From Tetracentron sinense (lineage: Eukaryota; Streptophyta; Magnoliopsida; Trochodendrales; Trochodendraceae), in NCBI GenBank assembly GCA_015143295.1, contig CM026574.1, positions 13,642,938-13,706,937 of the forward strand: a DNA stretch of 64,000 nt, written 5' to 3'. The first letter of the stretch is position 1. Each line of letters starts with the position of its first letter. This document shows positions 10,252 through 21,038 of the stretch, in pieces. The translations under genes were made by a program, and so were the position numbers. Under the pieces are notes generated by a model that did no database searches, had not been told where the DNA came from, and saw only the letters and a list, made by a program, of their open reading frames with translations.

Positions 10252-11028
10252 TGTTAGAACATTGGAAGCACCATAGAGTGATAGAGAGGTAATCTATGTA
10301 AGAAGCTTTGGGAGTGTTGCTAGTAATTGAACTTGTTTGGTGCCACGTCGCACACATTTGCACCAACGATGCATTGAAATATCAGTTTAAATACAAAGAG
10401 GAGCTCTGCTTTGGAACCAAATCATCTGTGTTCTTCCCTATGGCTTGAGTATTTATAGTCCAGGATCTCTTCTAAGGCTGTTTACTGATGTTAAATCCCA
10501 AATGATTTGATCCTAGCCTTAAACACTCATGGCCACAGGGAAGAACCCAAGGAAGAGCACACAGAAGATTTCATCATCTTTGCTTCACGCTGTTGAGCAG
10601 AGCTTCCCTTTTACACTATCATTGTGGCAATCTTGCAAATACTTTGTGTTACAAAACTGCCCCATCTCTCTACAATCCTCTCTATTTCCCTCTCCCTCTT
10701 TCTAGAATGTTCTCTCTCTAGAGTTTTATCTCTTCTAGATTTCTCACTCCCTCTCTTTTAGATTCCTTCATTTAATGCTCCCCTCAACTCCACCGACCTC
10801 TTCTTGCTTTAAAAAGGGGGTTGGATCCTCTTGTATGTGCATAGAGAATGCACAAGCTCCTAAGTGTGTAAGTGAGTTCTAGTGTGAGTGTAAATGAGTG
10901 TGAGGATAAGTGTGAGTGTCCCCCATGAGTGCCTTGGCTTTATTTGGGTGTTGTACATATTTGAGTTAGTACATCAATAAGAGCTTCTTTACTCATTTTA
11001 TCAGGTTCTGCTGATACTCTATTCAACA
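10252..11028 (+). mobile_element. Probable 5' LTR of Copia element 1
   Basis: The right border is well supported: the LTR ends TTCAACA at 11028, followed two bases later by a primer-binding site. The left border at TGTTAGAAC (10252) is a guess based on a TG start. No second copy of this LTR was recognised, so length and age cannot be judged. The segment has pyrimidine-rich CTCTCTCTAGA runs typical of an R/U5 region. Confidence 0.5.
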
Positions 11029-11030
11029 AT

Positions 11031-11044
11031 TTGGTATCAGAGCC
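11031..11044 (+). promoter_or_regulatory. Primer-binding site, initiator Met tRNA type
   Basis: TTGGTATCAGAGCC matches the common Copia primer-binding site complementary to the 3' end of initiator methionine tRNA. It fixes the 5' LTR border and plus orientation of Copia element 1. Confidence 0.9.
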
Positions 11045-11170
11045 AAGTTGTTGAGGACGATGTTCAAGCCTTGAAAGAAAATCTTGTTAGTGCACAGTCC
11101 AAGACTGTTGAGCTGATTGATATGGGATCAAGCCTACTTAATGGAGTACATGAGGACATATCAAGTCATG

Positions 11171-13870
11171 ATGGCAGATTTGGCTAGCGCAACCAGTGGA
11201 ATCAAGAATCTTAACAACCATAATTACAACAATTGGAGATTCTGTATAGAATTGTATCTGCAGGGACATGATATGTGGGAGGTCTTTAATGGTAATGAAA
11301 CTAATCAACCTCATCAAGAGAGTGTTGATGCACTAAGGTGCTAGAAAATAATTAAGGGCGGGATAGCTATCTTTGTGCTTAAAACAACTATGGAAGAGGA
11401 GTTGTTTGAGCACATTAGAGATACATACACACTAAAAGCAGTGTTGGCCATCTTTGCAGCCTTATTTCCAAGGAAGAATGATGCATAAATTTGGAGAATG
11501 ACTCATGTTAATCTCACAAGGAGAAATGATGATCGACCAATATTTTATGAATGTAAAATCTCTTTGCGGTGAAATTTTCACAGATAGATTCACAAGCTAA
11601 TATTAATGAAAATAGGATGAGAAGAATCATCATCCATGATATGAGACCTGAATATAGTGGTTTCGTCACGGTAATTCGTGGTTGCCCAACTCAGCCAACC
11701 ATCTTAGACTTACAAAATTTATTAGTTAATCAAGAGATTCTAGCAAAACAAATGGATGGAGTTTTATTAAAGAATGAGGAGGAGGCCCTCTTTAGCAATA
11801 AGAGAAGAGGTAGGTCAGGAGGGTAGAAGGCTGCAAGACCAAAGAATGAAGAAAAAGGTAGATTGAGGACACCAAAGGAGATGAGCTCTCAAATAGGGGG
11901 AGCTCAGCATCACCGAGATAGAGACACATGACAATCCTGATGGCATAATGATGATTGTTACAATTGTGGTAAGAGAGGTCACTTTTCACGAGATTATTGA
12001 TCAAAGAGAAAGTCAACAGAAGACAGCATGGTGACATCTAGCAATCACCAAGATGGAAGCAGTGGTGAAGAAAGTGGGATGTTGAAGTATCATTTGTTGT
12101 GACTAAGCCAGTTGAAGGAATCTGCTCAGAAGAAGAGATTAACTTCGGCGACAAGAAGGTGGAAGATCAATCTGCTTCACAACCAAAATAGCAGCAAGTT
12201 CTATCGTGAGTGAACCAGAAGACATAGTGTTTACTGCAATACAAAATCTTGGAGCAACCGACTAAAACAAAGACTAGATCATTGACTTAGGATACTCCAA
12301 TCACATTACTGGTGATAAGGATTAACTACTTAGTATGTATGAGTATAAAGGTGGTCGAGTAGTGGTGACATCCAATAACTCAAGGTTGTCAATCGACTAC
12401 ATTGGGAAGACAATGATCTTGCCTCTCTTCAGTACCCTTTAAGTTCAACTATAGAATGTCTATCAACTGGCTATGACGAAGAAATATTTATTCTCAGTAT
12501 TACATTTGACAGCCTCAGGCAACTATATGGTGTTTAGGCCAAAAGATGTCAAGGTGTATATCGAAGCTTGAAGCCATCAAACACACCTATCATGGAGGCA
12601 TTAAAGTTAGAATCTATCTACGTAATGTCAGGAAAATTAGCATATGTAGATAATTCTTGGGGGAACGAGACTGCATATCTATGGCATGCACGGTTATGGA
12701 ACGTCAGCTATCACAAGCTGAAATAATTGTGAAAAAGACGATGCCCAAGGGTCTTCCTCAACTAGATATTCGAGAAAAACCATTTTTATCGGGTGTGAAT
12801 ATGGTAAGGCTCATTAACTACCATACAAAGAGTCAAAGTTCAGAGCAAATGAACCTTTAGAGTTTTTCCACTTAGATGTCTTTGGGCCTGTAAAGCAGGT
12901 GTCAATTAGCGACATATGATACATGGTGACGTTCATTGACGACTATTCAAGGCACGTGTTGGTATACTTTTTGAAAGAAAAGTTTGAAGTACTTACCAAG
13001 TTTAAGACTTTTGGGAAAAAGCTGAAAGAGAATTCAGTCAAAGAGTTTGGTGTTTACCCACTGATAATGGAGGAGAACACATGCCGGATGAATTCTCAAC
13101 CTACCTTAGAGAATATAAAATTCGACGATAGTTGACTTGTGCCAGCACCCATAGAAGAATGGTGTAGCCAAGAGAAAGAATCAGCATCTTGGAGAGATTA
13201 GTCAAAGTATGCTGCTGGCAAATAATGTGTCTAGCCGATTTTGGGTAGAGTGCATAAAGACAACAGCTCACGTGATCAATCGGCTACCATAAGCAAGATT
13301 AGGGTTTTTCTAACTCTTTGGTTGTGTGTGTTATGTGTGTGTGCCTGATCAGTTACGGAGCAAGTTTGACAAGATGGATCTTCACTACATCTTCATTGGA
13401 TATGATAGCAAGAGAAACGAGTGGAAATTTTGCAATCCCAAATCGGGCGCAACTACACATCATGAAACATGGTATTTGATAAGACTTCATATTGGTGGTC
13501 ATCACAAGATGTAGTATTGCCAGATTCTAAAGATTTGGAAAACAAGCTACATGAAAAGCTGGTGGAGCCAACTCAAGATGACGAATTACAACCCAATCAA
13601 CAAATTGAGCAACAAATTCACCCACCAGGTAATGAAGAATTAAGTAGAAAAGATCAGCATGTAGAAATCTAACCCAACTCACCCAAGTCACCAGATAGGT
13701 CAATAGATCCATCGAGAACCGGTGTAAATCACAAAACATTAGAAGAACTTCGACCAAGTCAGCACAAAGACTCTGAAGAAGAATCAAGGACACGGATTCG
13801 CAAGTCTACTTGGCAAAGACGACCAATATGCAAACGATGTGCTTGCAATAGAAGAGTCGTTGTTTAGGAG
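11171..13870 (+). pseudogene. Copia element 1 gag-protease-integrase remnant, RT and RNase H missing
   Basis: In order: gag start with LNNHNYNNWRF (about 11200), a CCHC knuckle CYNCGKRGHFSRD (about 11959-11997), a protease active-site relic IDLGYSNHITGDK (about 12279), an integrase pre-domain with WHARLWN (about 12680), and an integrase core piece VTFIDDYSRHVLVYF (12926 on). The integrase C-terminal part YVCVPDQLRSKFDK..FIGYDSKRNEWKF is at 13330-13440, then an acidic linker leading to RKSTWQRRP (about 13800). Many stops and frameshifts separate these parts. The sequence then goes straight to a purine tract and TGTTGAAAG at about 13875 without any RT or RNase H, so about 1.5 kb of pol has been lost by internal deletion. 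Confidence 0.8.
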
Positions 13871-13929
13871 GAGTGTTGAAAGAATCACCATTGACTCTCT
13901 CCATCTCTCTAGAATTCTCTCTCTATTTA

Positions 13930-14923
13930 CCTTCCAACATGCCACAAATACATGGTTCTCCTACTCTACGTTGATGATATTATTCTTACAGGTTCATCTG
14001 ACACTCTCCTTCAATCCTTTATTTCCACCCTCTCTACCACCTTTGATATGAAAGATCTTGGGAATCTTCATTTCTTTTTTGGGTATGGAAGTTATTCGCA
14101 CTACCGATTCCCTAAGTCTCATGCAAACAAAGTATGCTGTCAATTTATTGGATAAATATGACATGCTTGGTTCTAAACCTTGTTCCACCCCTTTCACTAC
14201 ACGGGCCAAAATCTCTCTCTATGATGGTGACCCGTTGCCTGACCCGTCTCTATATCGCCAATTGGTGGGTGCCCTCCAATATCTCACTCTCACACGACCT
14301 GACCTCACATATGCAATCAATCAAGCTTGCCAATACATGCACAAGCCAACAACAACCCATCTCTTGGATGCAAAACGCATCTTGCATTATTTGAAGGGTA
14401 CCCTTGACACTGGTTTAACTCTACCGCTCTACCAATTTTGATCTCACCGTTTATTTAGATGCTGATTGGGCTGGGAATCCTGATGATCGCAAGTCTACTA
14501 GTGGGTATTGTGTTTACCTTGGGCCCAATCTCATTTCTTGGGGTAGCAAGAAACAACACACTGTCTCGCGTTCAAGTGCCGAAGACGAATATTGCGTACT
14601 TGCCCTTGCAACCTCTGATGCTTTATGGATTCGATACATCTTAAAGGATCTTGATGTCTTTCTTGCCTCACCAACTCATCTCCTTTGTGACAATGTTAGC
14701 GCCACATATATGGCAGCTAATCCAGTCTTCCACAACAGAACGAAACACATTGAGGTTGACTACCATTTTATTCGTGAACATGTCCATGGCGATCTCTGCA
14801 TAGCATTCCTCTCTACCACTCATCAAAGAGTTGACATCTTCACCAAAGCTTTAGCCGGTCCACGGTTCAAATTTCTGAAGACCAATTTGATGCTGGCTCC
14901 ACCAGCATCCAATTGTGGGGGAT
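13930..14923 (+). pseudogene. Copia element 2 RT-RNase H remnant
   Basis: A second Copia pol fragment starts inside the reverse transcriptase. It has [15 protein letters not shown] (13955 on), [14 protein letters not shown], then after a one-base shift [17 protein letters not shown] and RPDLTYAINQACQYM. The RNase H part has VYLDADWAGNPDDRKSTSGY (about 14450), SRSSAEDEY, RTKHIEVDYHFIRE and FTKALAGPRF. At least three frameshifts break it. The N-terminal half of pol and gag are absent, and the start near 13930 is a recombination or insertion joint with element 1. A GGGGGA polypurine tract and a 3' LTR follow. Confidence 0.85.
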
Positions 14924-15205
14924 TGTTAGACAACCAATCCACCTCCAAAACATACCACAAGATATCCTAAAGATATCATGTGATCATCAATCACAGCAAT
15001 GCAATTATCTTCAAATCTTACATATTAGGAAAGAAAACTTTTTTTTTTTGGATGGTCTTAGGAAAGAAAACTTAAACATGTAAAGAGTCCTTATTTCTTT
15101 AGATCTCTCTCTCCCTCATTATATTACGATTCAGAACAATTATATATATTGTGTATGTACCAAAGAATAAATCAAGGAAACAATTTGCTCACTTCTATTA
15201 GATTT
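14924..15205 (+). mobile_element. 3' LTR of Copia element 2
   Basis: The polypurine tract GTGGGGGAT is directly followed by TGTTAGACAACC, a typical short-LTR Copia start. The LTR is A/T-rich and about 280 bp long. Its right border is lost in or near the TA microsatellite at 15211. No 5' partner is present in the window. Confidence 0.65.
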
Positions 15206-15208
15206 AAA

Positions 15209-15210
<2 letters not shown>

Positions 15211-15246
<36 letters not shown>

Positions 15247-15270
15247 GAAATGCTATATATATATATATAT
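15211..15270. repeat. TA microsatellite
   Basis: About 17 TA units (15211-15244) are followed by a short unique spacer and eight more TA units (15253-15270). Confidence 0.9.
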
Positions 15271-15622
15271 CCAATAAAATCAAGGTAACTATTCTTGTAA
15301 CTTGAAAATTACATGCTGCTGCAAATGTTAGACTTCTGTAGAAATCAATAGTTAAACTAACTAGAATAACTATTTGAACGCAATATGAGAAGGCCCATTA
15401 TTTCAAGCGAACAACTGGTAAATCTAAGTGGATCAAATAATTAATAAATATAAAATTAACCCAAACCACGCCAACCTACAATACAACTTTATATCATGAT
15501 TAAACAAACATAAGTGCAAGCTTGATTGTGAGAGGATTTGTTTTTCAGCCAAATGTGCATCAACAATCCGAAAAGTTAATGATTATTCCTGGTTTAGCAC
15601 CACTGCACGAGAGTAGTTTTTA
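15271..15622. other. Intergenic, nothing recognised
   Basis: A/T-rich single-copy-looking sequence between the microsatellite and the PPR relic. I see no gene, repeat or element boundary. Confidence 0.5.
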
Positions 15623-16010
15623 CTACCAATAGTCTCTACACAAGCAAACCCCATCTTTGGAAAGGTGAAATCTCCTGGTATCCCTTTTTAGAATTTTCCT
15701 CCTACTGATCAAAGAGACAAACTTGCTTGAAGAGTGACAATCTAAAACAAACTTTAATGTTCTTTGTGATCCTATTTGGTGTTCTGATCTTGTTCCATTT
15801 TTCAGAAGCCCAAAGGCACTCACTAGTTTCTCACAATGACCACAAAGAATATCCTTCACCTTATTGCCCAAATCATAGAGAAAAAAGGCTATATCAGGAA
15901 CATAACCAAGTGCTCTCATCTGTTTTTGTAGAAAACTCCAAGCATAGAATCGACATGCCCAGGTGGGTGGGACATGAAAATCCCGCCAAATGCTTGATTA
16001 TAAAATTTCA
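15623..16010 (-). pseudogene. DYW-class PPR protein, C-terminal fragment
   Basis: PPR-DYW proteins bind organellar RNA and the DYW domain edits C to U. Here the minus strand encodes only the tail: QMRALGYVPD, then CGHCEKLVSAFGLL (the HxE deaminase position), VLDCHSSSKFVS, RDTRRFHLSKDGVC and the terminal CRDYW followed by a TAG stop. In the family the last zinc motif is CGDCH; here it reads VLDCH, so one zinc cysteine is lost. Upstream, HPPGHVDSMLGVFYK continues the family pattern in a different frame, so a frameshift sits at about 15921. No PPR repeats follow on the upstream side. It is a dead fragment, possibly a retro- or transposon-carried piece. Confidence 0.85.
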
Positions 16011-16653
16011 GTAAGAAATGAGAAATGGGCTTGCTTGAAAACATTATCATTGAAAAAACCTCATTATCCTTTTTTGTACAACACCATTATCCTAGAGAAG
16101 TTTAAAGGCCATAGGGTTCTTCAAAAAAATTCTAGTACCTTTAAAACTTGATCATGGGTTGTTCGGGAGCAAAACCCAAAAAGAAAAAGAGGAGTGTTAG
16201 CATCAAACGCAGACTTCAAACTCTCACTATCACATGTTAAGAAAAAATAATTTTTTTAGAAGGAAAAGTTATGGTTTGAGTGCTGGTTTTGAAGTCTGCC
16301 CCTAGGGCCAGAAATGTGCAAGAGAAAAAAGTGATGAACAGCCAAAGTTAATACCAGTTACCTTGGCAGAGACCACTTTAGAACGATGGGATTGGGTTGA
16401 AGTGTAAAGGGATAGCCCCGGAGTTCTGAAGTCGGAGATGGCTACTGCAGTATGGAAATCGAGGGGAGGAATTGGATATTAATACATTAAAACTGTTAAA
16501 ACTGTCCCATAATTTTTGGTTGTTTACTCGGACTGACTTAGATCAGCCAATGGGATATTAGAAACATGCAAGCGTCTAAACAAGTCGTATATATATATAT
16601 ATATACATAAAAATATGAAAAACAAAGACTAGGTAACTCAAATAATCCATCCT
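16011..16653. other. Intergenic, nothing recognised
   Basis: No coding motif was found. A TA run lies at about 16589-16604. The 5' remainder of the PPR gene is not recognisable here. Confidence 0.45.
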
Positions 16654-17043
16654 GGCTCAGGATCCTCTCGAGTTGAACTCGAGAGAATCTCTCGAGTTCG
16701 AACCCCTAGAGGTCGCCACGTGTCTCCTTTGACACCCCTTAACCATGGGTAAGGTTCACTCACCCCTAGGGTTCACCCATCCATCCTTGGTTTTTTTTTT
16801 TTAATATTAATTCTTTTTTTAAAATTAAAAAGTTTTTTTAATATTAAAAAAACTCTAAAAACAGTTTTTTTTATTTAAAAAATAATAATTAATATATAAA
16901 AAAAAACCAAGGATAGGTGGGTGAACCCTAGGGTTGGGTGAACCTTACCCATGGTTAAGTGGTGTCAAAGGAGAAACGTGGCGACCTCTAGGGAATTGAA
17001 CTCGAGGGATTCTCTCGAATTCAACTCGAGAGAATCCTGTGCC
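16654..17043. mobile_element. Foldback element A (390 bp), CTCGAG-rich ends
   Basis: Both arms (about 150 bp each) are inverted copies. They start GGCTCAGGATCCTCTCGAG on the left and the complement of GGCACAGGATTCTCTCGAG on the right. Inward are a GAGGTCGCCACGTGTCTCC core, TTAACCATGG, CCCTAGGGTTCACCCATC and CCTTGG. The A/T-rich centre is about 100 bp. ATCCT is duplicated on both sides (16649-16653, 17044-17048). A 5-bp duplication is not the usual value for the common plant terminal-inverted-repeat families, so the superfamily is open. Confidence 0.85.
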
Positions 17044-17104
17044 ATCCTTAATAAACTCTTAAGTCATTGAAAAAACATAGTTGTTATTATTATTTTTACA
17101 TAGC

Positions 17105-17505
17105 AAGGGGCATGGAGGGAGATGAGATCACACCCAATCACAATTGAACTTGGGGAGAGTTCAATCACGCCCATAGGTCAACACGTGTCCCTTCTAACCC
17201 ATATTAAGTATGGTTAAGATTCACTAATCCTTAGGGGTCAACAATCTAACCTTGAGTTTTAGAAAAAAATTAAATAAAATTTAACCCTAGGGTTAACATA
17301 TCTTAACCCTAGGGTTAATATTTTAAAAAATATTTTGTTCTAAAAAGCATGTTATAATGTTGAACTCTTAAGAGTTAATGAATCTTAACCATGGTTAATA
17401 GCGGTTAGAAAGGGCACGGGTGAAGGTTCAATTGAACTCTCCCCAATTCATTTCGCAATTGGCTGTGATTTGATTTCACATGGAGGTGGGTGCCTCCCTC
17501 ATCTT
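17105..17505. mobile_element. Foldback element B (~400 bp)
   Basis: Left arm about 17110-17245 and right arm about 17365-17500 are inverted and roughly 70-75% similar by eye. Shared blocks are AATCACA, TTGGGGAGAGTTCAAT, a CACGTGTCCC-type block and ATGGTTAAGATTCA. The centre has two TTAACCCTAGGGTTAA palindromes (about 17281 and 17299). The exact ends and target duplication are not clear. The arm sequence is also found in the 3' half of the Helitrons at 20753, 52004 and 52911. Confidence 0.75.
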
Positions 17506-17550
17506 TTGTTTAAAACATAGTTTATTAAGGACTTCGAATCCACTATTATA

Positions 17551-17753
17551 ACCAGACTCCTTGGAATTCATTAATACCCACGTGTTGACACGTGTCATTT
17601 ATAATACCTCTTACCTATGATTAAGATTCAATAACCCTTAGGGTTCAATCACCCAAATCCTAACCTTCGTTTTTAGAAAAATAATATTAACTAAAAAGCT
17701 GTTAACTAGAGTTAAAGGGTTTTGTGTTGTAACCATATTCCAAGGAGACTGGT
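17551..17753. mobile_element. Foldback element C (~203 bp), possible TA target duplication
   Basis: The left end ACCAGACTCCTTGGAAT and the right end ATTCCAAGGAGACTGGT are inverted repeats with one mismatch, each next to TA on the outside. The interior carries the same CACGTGT..ATGATTAAGATTCAATAACCCTTAGGG block seen in foldbacks A and B, in one orientation only. Confidence 0.7.
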
Positions 17754-17779
17754 TAGAGGATTAGTTATGGGTCAGGTGT

Positions 17780-18341
17780 CCCATTAAATTTAAGAAAAAT
17801 AATCTTTTAACTATTTTATTTAATTATTTAATATGGTATAGTTTGGACAAGGGATAATTGCTCCTGAACTTTTGGAAAAAATATTATATTATTTAATAGG
17901 GCATAGCCAGTGGATAATGAGACTTCTAAACTTTTGAAATCAAAATATATTTTTTATAATATGTTATTTAATAGAGCATAGCCATAGGGCAATGAGCAGT
18001 TGCTCCCGTAAAAAAGGCGAAACAATACCTATAGGATATGTATAAATTGTATGGACGAAATGACCCACAAACTTAGTCATCAAAAAAAAAAAAAAAATTT
18101 GGGGACCTATTCCCCTGAACCCTCATCCTAAACCAAAAATATTTCATACCCCCTAATCATTGTTTACAATTTCATCAATAATTACTATTATTTTCAATCA
18201 ACTATAGTGTGACCCTTACAATAAATTCTTGGCTCCTCTTTCCCCCTCCTACTGGTAGCTCCGATGGTAGGGTGTGGCCTATCTTAGGAGAGACAGGTCA
18301 TGGGATCTATATCCACTAGATGAGGACTTGGAAGTGGTCCA
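17780..18341. repeat. Decayed ~80-bp repeats, otherwise nothing recognised
   Basis: Two or three diverged direct copies contain TTATTTAATA(T/G)GG(T/C)ATAG followed by (A/G)ATAATGAG-like blocks (about 17815, 17895 and 17965). An A-run lies at about 18084. No gene was found. Confidence 0.5.
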
Positions 18342-18719
18342 AGTAAGCACCCCAATTTTGCACCCTTATAGCCTCTTTTTGTACTCTTAAAAACCCTTAT
18401 TTCATGTGCTTCGATTTTCAAAAATGCCCTTAGGGTAAAAAATGATCAAAATACCCTTGGAAAAGTGCTAAAAAGTTATCATTTTGTTCAAAATGATTTT
18501 ACAAATTTTTTGATGAATTTCGGCTATTTTTGGGATCAAATTGGACTTAAAACTGTGAAAAATGATCAAAATGCCCCTGAAAAGTTCAAGTTTTATCTAA
18601 AATATTTTTCTGAATTTTATCAGTTTAATTTTGATTATTTTTGGGGTCAAAACGGACTCAAAATAGAAAAATAGCTTTTCGGCGAATCGGAGAGTGCCAC
18701 GTGGTACAAAATGAATTTT

Positions 18720-18965
18720 TTTAACCCCTAAATAGGGGCGCTACTTCAAACAACGCCCCCTTATTTACAAAAGTGCCCTTCTCCTTAGACTGGTCAACTC
18801 TATCGACATGGTTTTAAAAAAATATCCTAAATAGGGGCGCTACTTGAAACAACACTCACATTAAATTACCATTTTGTCCCTATTTTGCCGCCTAACTGTT
18901 CATTGTCAACTACTGTTTCAAAAATATCCAAATAGGAGCGCTACTTGAAGTAGCGCCCACTATTT
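18720..18965 (+). repeat. Three U3 repeats with GCGCTACTTGAA
   Basis: Inside the solo LTR, AAATAGG(G/A)GCGCTACTT recurs at about 18726, 18831 and 18933. Each copy is followed by a CAACG or AGTAGCGCCC segment. The third copy forms the hairpin GCGCTACTTGAAGTAGCGC. They lie 20-250 bp upstream of a TATA box, where enhancer-like LTR repeats would be expected. Confidence 0.7.
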
Positions 18966-18974
18966 TTTCATCCA

Positions 18975-18982
18975 TATAAATA
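18975..18982 (+). promoter_or_regulatory. TATA box of the solo LTR
   Basis: TATAAATA lies in CCATATAAATACCCCACC. It occupies the same LTR context (A/T-rich TATA followed by a C-rich start) as the TATA boxes at 26775, 32931 and 41539. Confidence 0.6.
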
Positions 18983-19224
18983 CCCCACCCCATCTCCATC
19001 ATTCTCATTTCATTCACTCTCCTTTATCTCCCTTTTCTTCTTCAAAACCCCTTGTAGCGCTCGGATTCCCAGGAAAGTCGATTGCGAATGATCGATTCTC
19101 GAGACCTCTTTCAGAGACCCTTTTGGGTTTCCTCGAAGGTAAGTTTTCTCCAAACATTGAATTTTAATTTGTCTTTTAGTAGTTTAATTAAGCTTTTTTT
19201 AAATTATATCTGCTTAAACTGCTT

Positions 19225-20005
19225 GCATAGTAGAGCCCTTGCCCAAGTCCCAGTTCAAATATAGTATCGCCTAGTCGAACCTCTGCCCAAATCCTAGTTC
19301 AAAATTAGCCTCGCCTGTCGAACCCCTGCTCCAAATCTCAGTTCAAATATAGCCTCACTTGTCGAACCCCTGCCCAAATCCCAGTTCAAATATAGCCTCG
19401 CCTAGTCAAACCCTACCCAAATCCCAGTTCAAATATAGTCCTGCCTAGTCGAACCTCTGCCATAAACCCTAGTTTAACCATAGGTAAACCTCAGCTTAAC
19501 CCTAGTTAAACCCTAGATAAACCCCAGTTTAATCCTAGGTAAACCCTAGTTAAACCCTAGTTAAACCTAAGCTTAACCTTAGTTAAACCCAAGCAACACC
19601 CAAGCTTAACCCTAGTTAAATCCTAGTCAAACCCTAGTTAAACCTAAGCTTAACCTTGGCTAAACCATGGCCTAACCCTAGCTTAACCCTAGTTAAATCC
19701 TAGTTAAGCCTAAGCTTAACCTTAGTTAAACCCAAGCTTAATCCTGGTTAAACTCTAGCTAAACCCTAGTTTAACCCTAGCTTAATCCAAGCTTAACCCT
19801 AGTTAAACCTTAGCTTATCCCTAGCTTAACTTTAGCTACACCCAAGCTTAACCCTAGTTAATCCAAACTTAATCCTAGTAAAACCTTAGCTTAACCCTAG
19901 CTTAACTCTAGCCACACCCAAGCTTAACACTGGTTAATCTCTAGTTAAACCCTAGTAAAACCCTAAGTAAACCAAGCTAAACCCTTGCTAAACCCTCGTC
20001 TGACC
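19225..20005 (+). repeat. Two minisatellites inside the solo LTR
   Basis: 19225-19465 holds five to six units of about 45-60 bp built on CGAACCCCTGCCCAAATCCCAG plus TTCAAATATAGCCTCGCCT. From about 19466 to 20005 follows a long degenerate array of 10-25 bp units such as AACCCTAGTTAAACCC and AAGCTTAACCCTAG. The second array looks telomere-like but is not the AAACCCT heptamer. Confidence 0.85.
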
Positions 20006-20752
20006 CCCCTTTCAGTTTTACACTCACAAAATCACATCACTCTTCAGCATGAGCTTAAAAGGCCATTCCGTTCCTCAAATAGGAGCGAAATCCATCAAAC
20101 CAACAAACCATCAAATCATCAATCATCATCTAGAACTACGTGCGGCTTGATTCCACTAACAATGGATACATAGGCAACCCTGATCGGGTTCAGCTTCCCG
20201 TATGATAGAATCCTTATTTCCTTCTTATCCTACCTCTCTCAATTCATTTATTTCAGTCAATATTACATTACTCAGCATTAGATCAAACTGCAAGCTTCTT
20301 TATGATTTCCTTTATTTGATTCAGACTTATGGAGTAGGTAACTATCTCTGGATGGAAGTTTAGAGGTGCCTAACACCTTCCTCTAACTCAACTGAATCCC
20401 TTACCCTGACCTCTGACATTCAGACCATGCCTTGTCCAACTATTTCAGAGACATATTTCCCTCAGAATTAGATAGGTGGCGACTCTCAACCAAATTACAA
20501 TTTATCGTTATTCCTTATCGGGATCTATCCTGATCGGGAATGAGGGTTAAAATTCAGGTACTCACAGTCCACTTAGAGGCTATTAACTATATGTAAATGA
20601 TATATAGCTAACAAAAAAAATTTTAAAACAACAAAAAGTGAAAATGGAATCAAAGTACAAATTTCAAAAAAATTATAATCTACTATTTTATTTTTATTTA
20701 TATTAAAATGACAACTTAATATGTTCTATGATTATGCAAAAAGTACATATCA

Positions 20753-21038
20753 TCTTTACTATTATAATGTGAGAGGCAGACATAGCCTGAATTTTCTAAA
20801 ATTCCTAAACTACTCTCATATAAAATAAAACTTTGATTTAATGTTTTACTTTAATTCCCAAACTACCCCTTATTCATTTATCTATTTAAAGAATAGAATC
20901 ACAACCAATCGTGATTGAACTCGGGGAGAGTTCAATTCAATCACACCTGCGGTTTAACACATGTGCCTTTTAACTCCTATTAATTGTGGTTAACTCCTTC
21001 CCCTCGCTCACATGTGCATTGCATGTGCCACCCACTAG
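20753..21038 (+). mobile_element. Non-autonomous Helitron copy 1 (286 bp)
   Basis: The 5' end is TCTTTACTATTATAATG and the 3' end is a hairpin (ACATGTGC-AT-TGCATGTG type) followed by CCACCCACTAG. Flanks are A on the left and T on the right, exactly as for Helitron insertion between A and T. A 3' stem-loop about ten bases before CTAG is diagnostic. There is no Rep/helicase. It is the best preserved of three copies in the window. Confidence 0.88.

Larger units (their letters stand above)
18342..20566 (+). mobile_element. Solo LTR of a Tat-type Gypsy element (2,225 bp)
   Basis: The segment is flanked by GTCCA on both sides (18337-18341 and 20567-20571), a perfect 5-bp target duplication. It starts AGTAAGCACCCC (TG-start mutated to AG) and ends GGTACTCACA. 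Its 3' third has the blocks shared with the other Tat-type LTRs here: a CGGCTTGATTCCACT segment leading to TAGGCAACCCTGATCGGGTT, then GTGCCTAACACCTTCC and AGGTGGCGACTCTC. No internal domain, primer site or polypurine tract adjoins it, so it is the product of LTR-LTR recombination. The sequence is well diverged from the younger LTRs at 26-43 kb. Confidence 0.88.

Noticed and set aside
11031-11044. tRNA gene suggested by the tRNA-complementary sequences at 11031, 34570, 46743 and 60018
   Set aside because: Each is only 13-18 bases and sits directly after an LTR end, so they are primer-binding sites and not tRNA genes. I found no cloverleaf-forming tRNA.
19466-20005. Interstitial telomere-like array (AACCCTAG words)
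   Set aside because: Units are AACCCTAGTTAAACCC-like and irregular, not the AAACCCT heptamer, and they lie wholly inside a solo LTR with target duplications.
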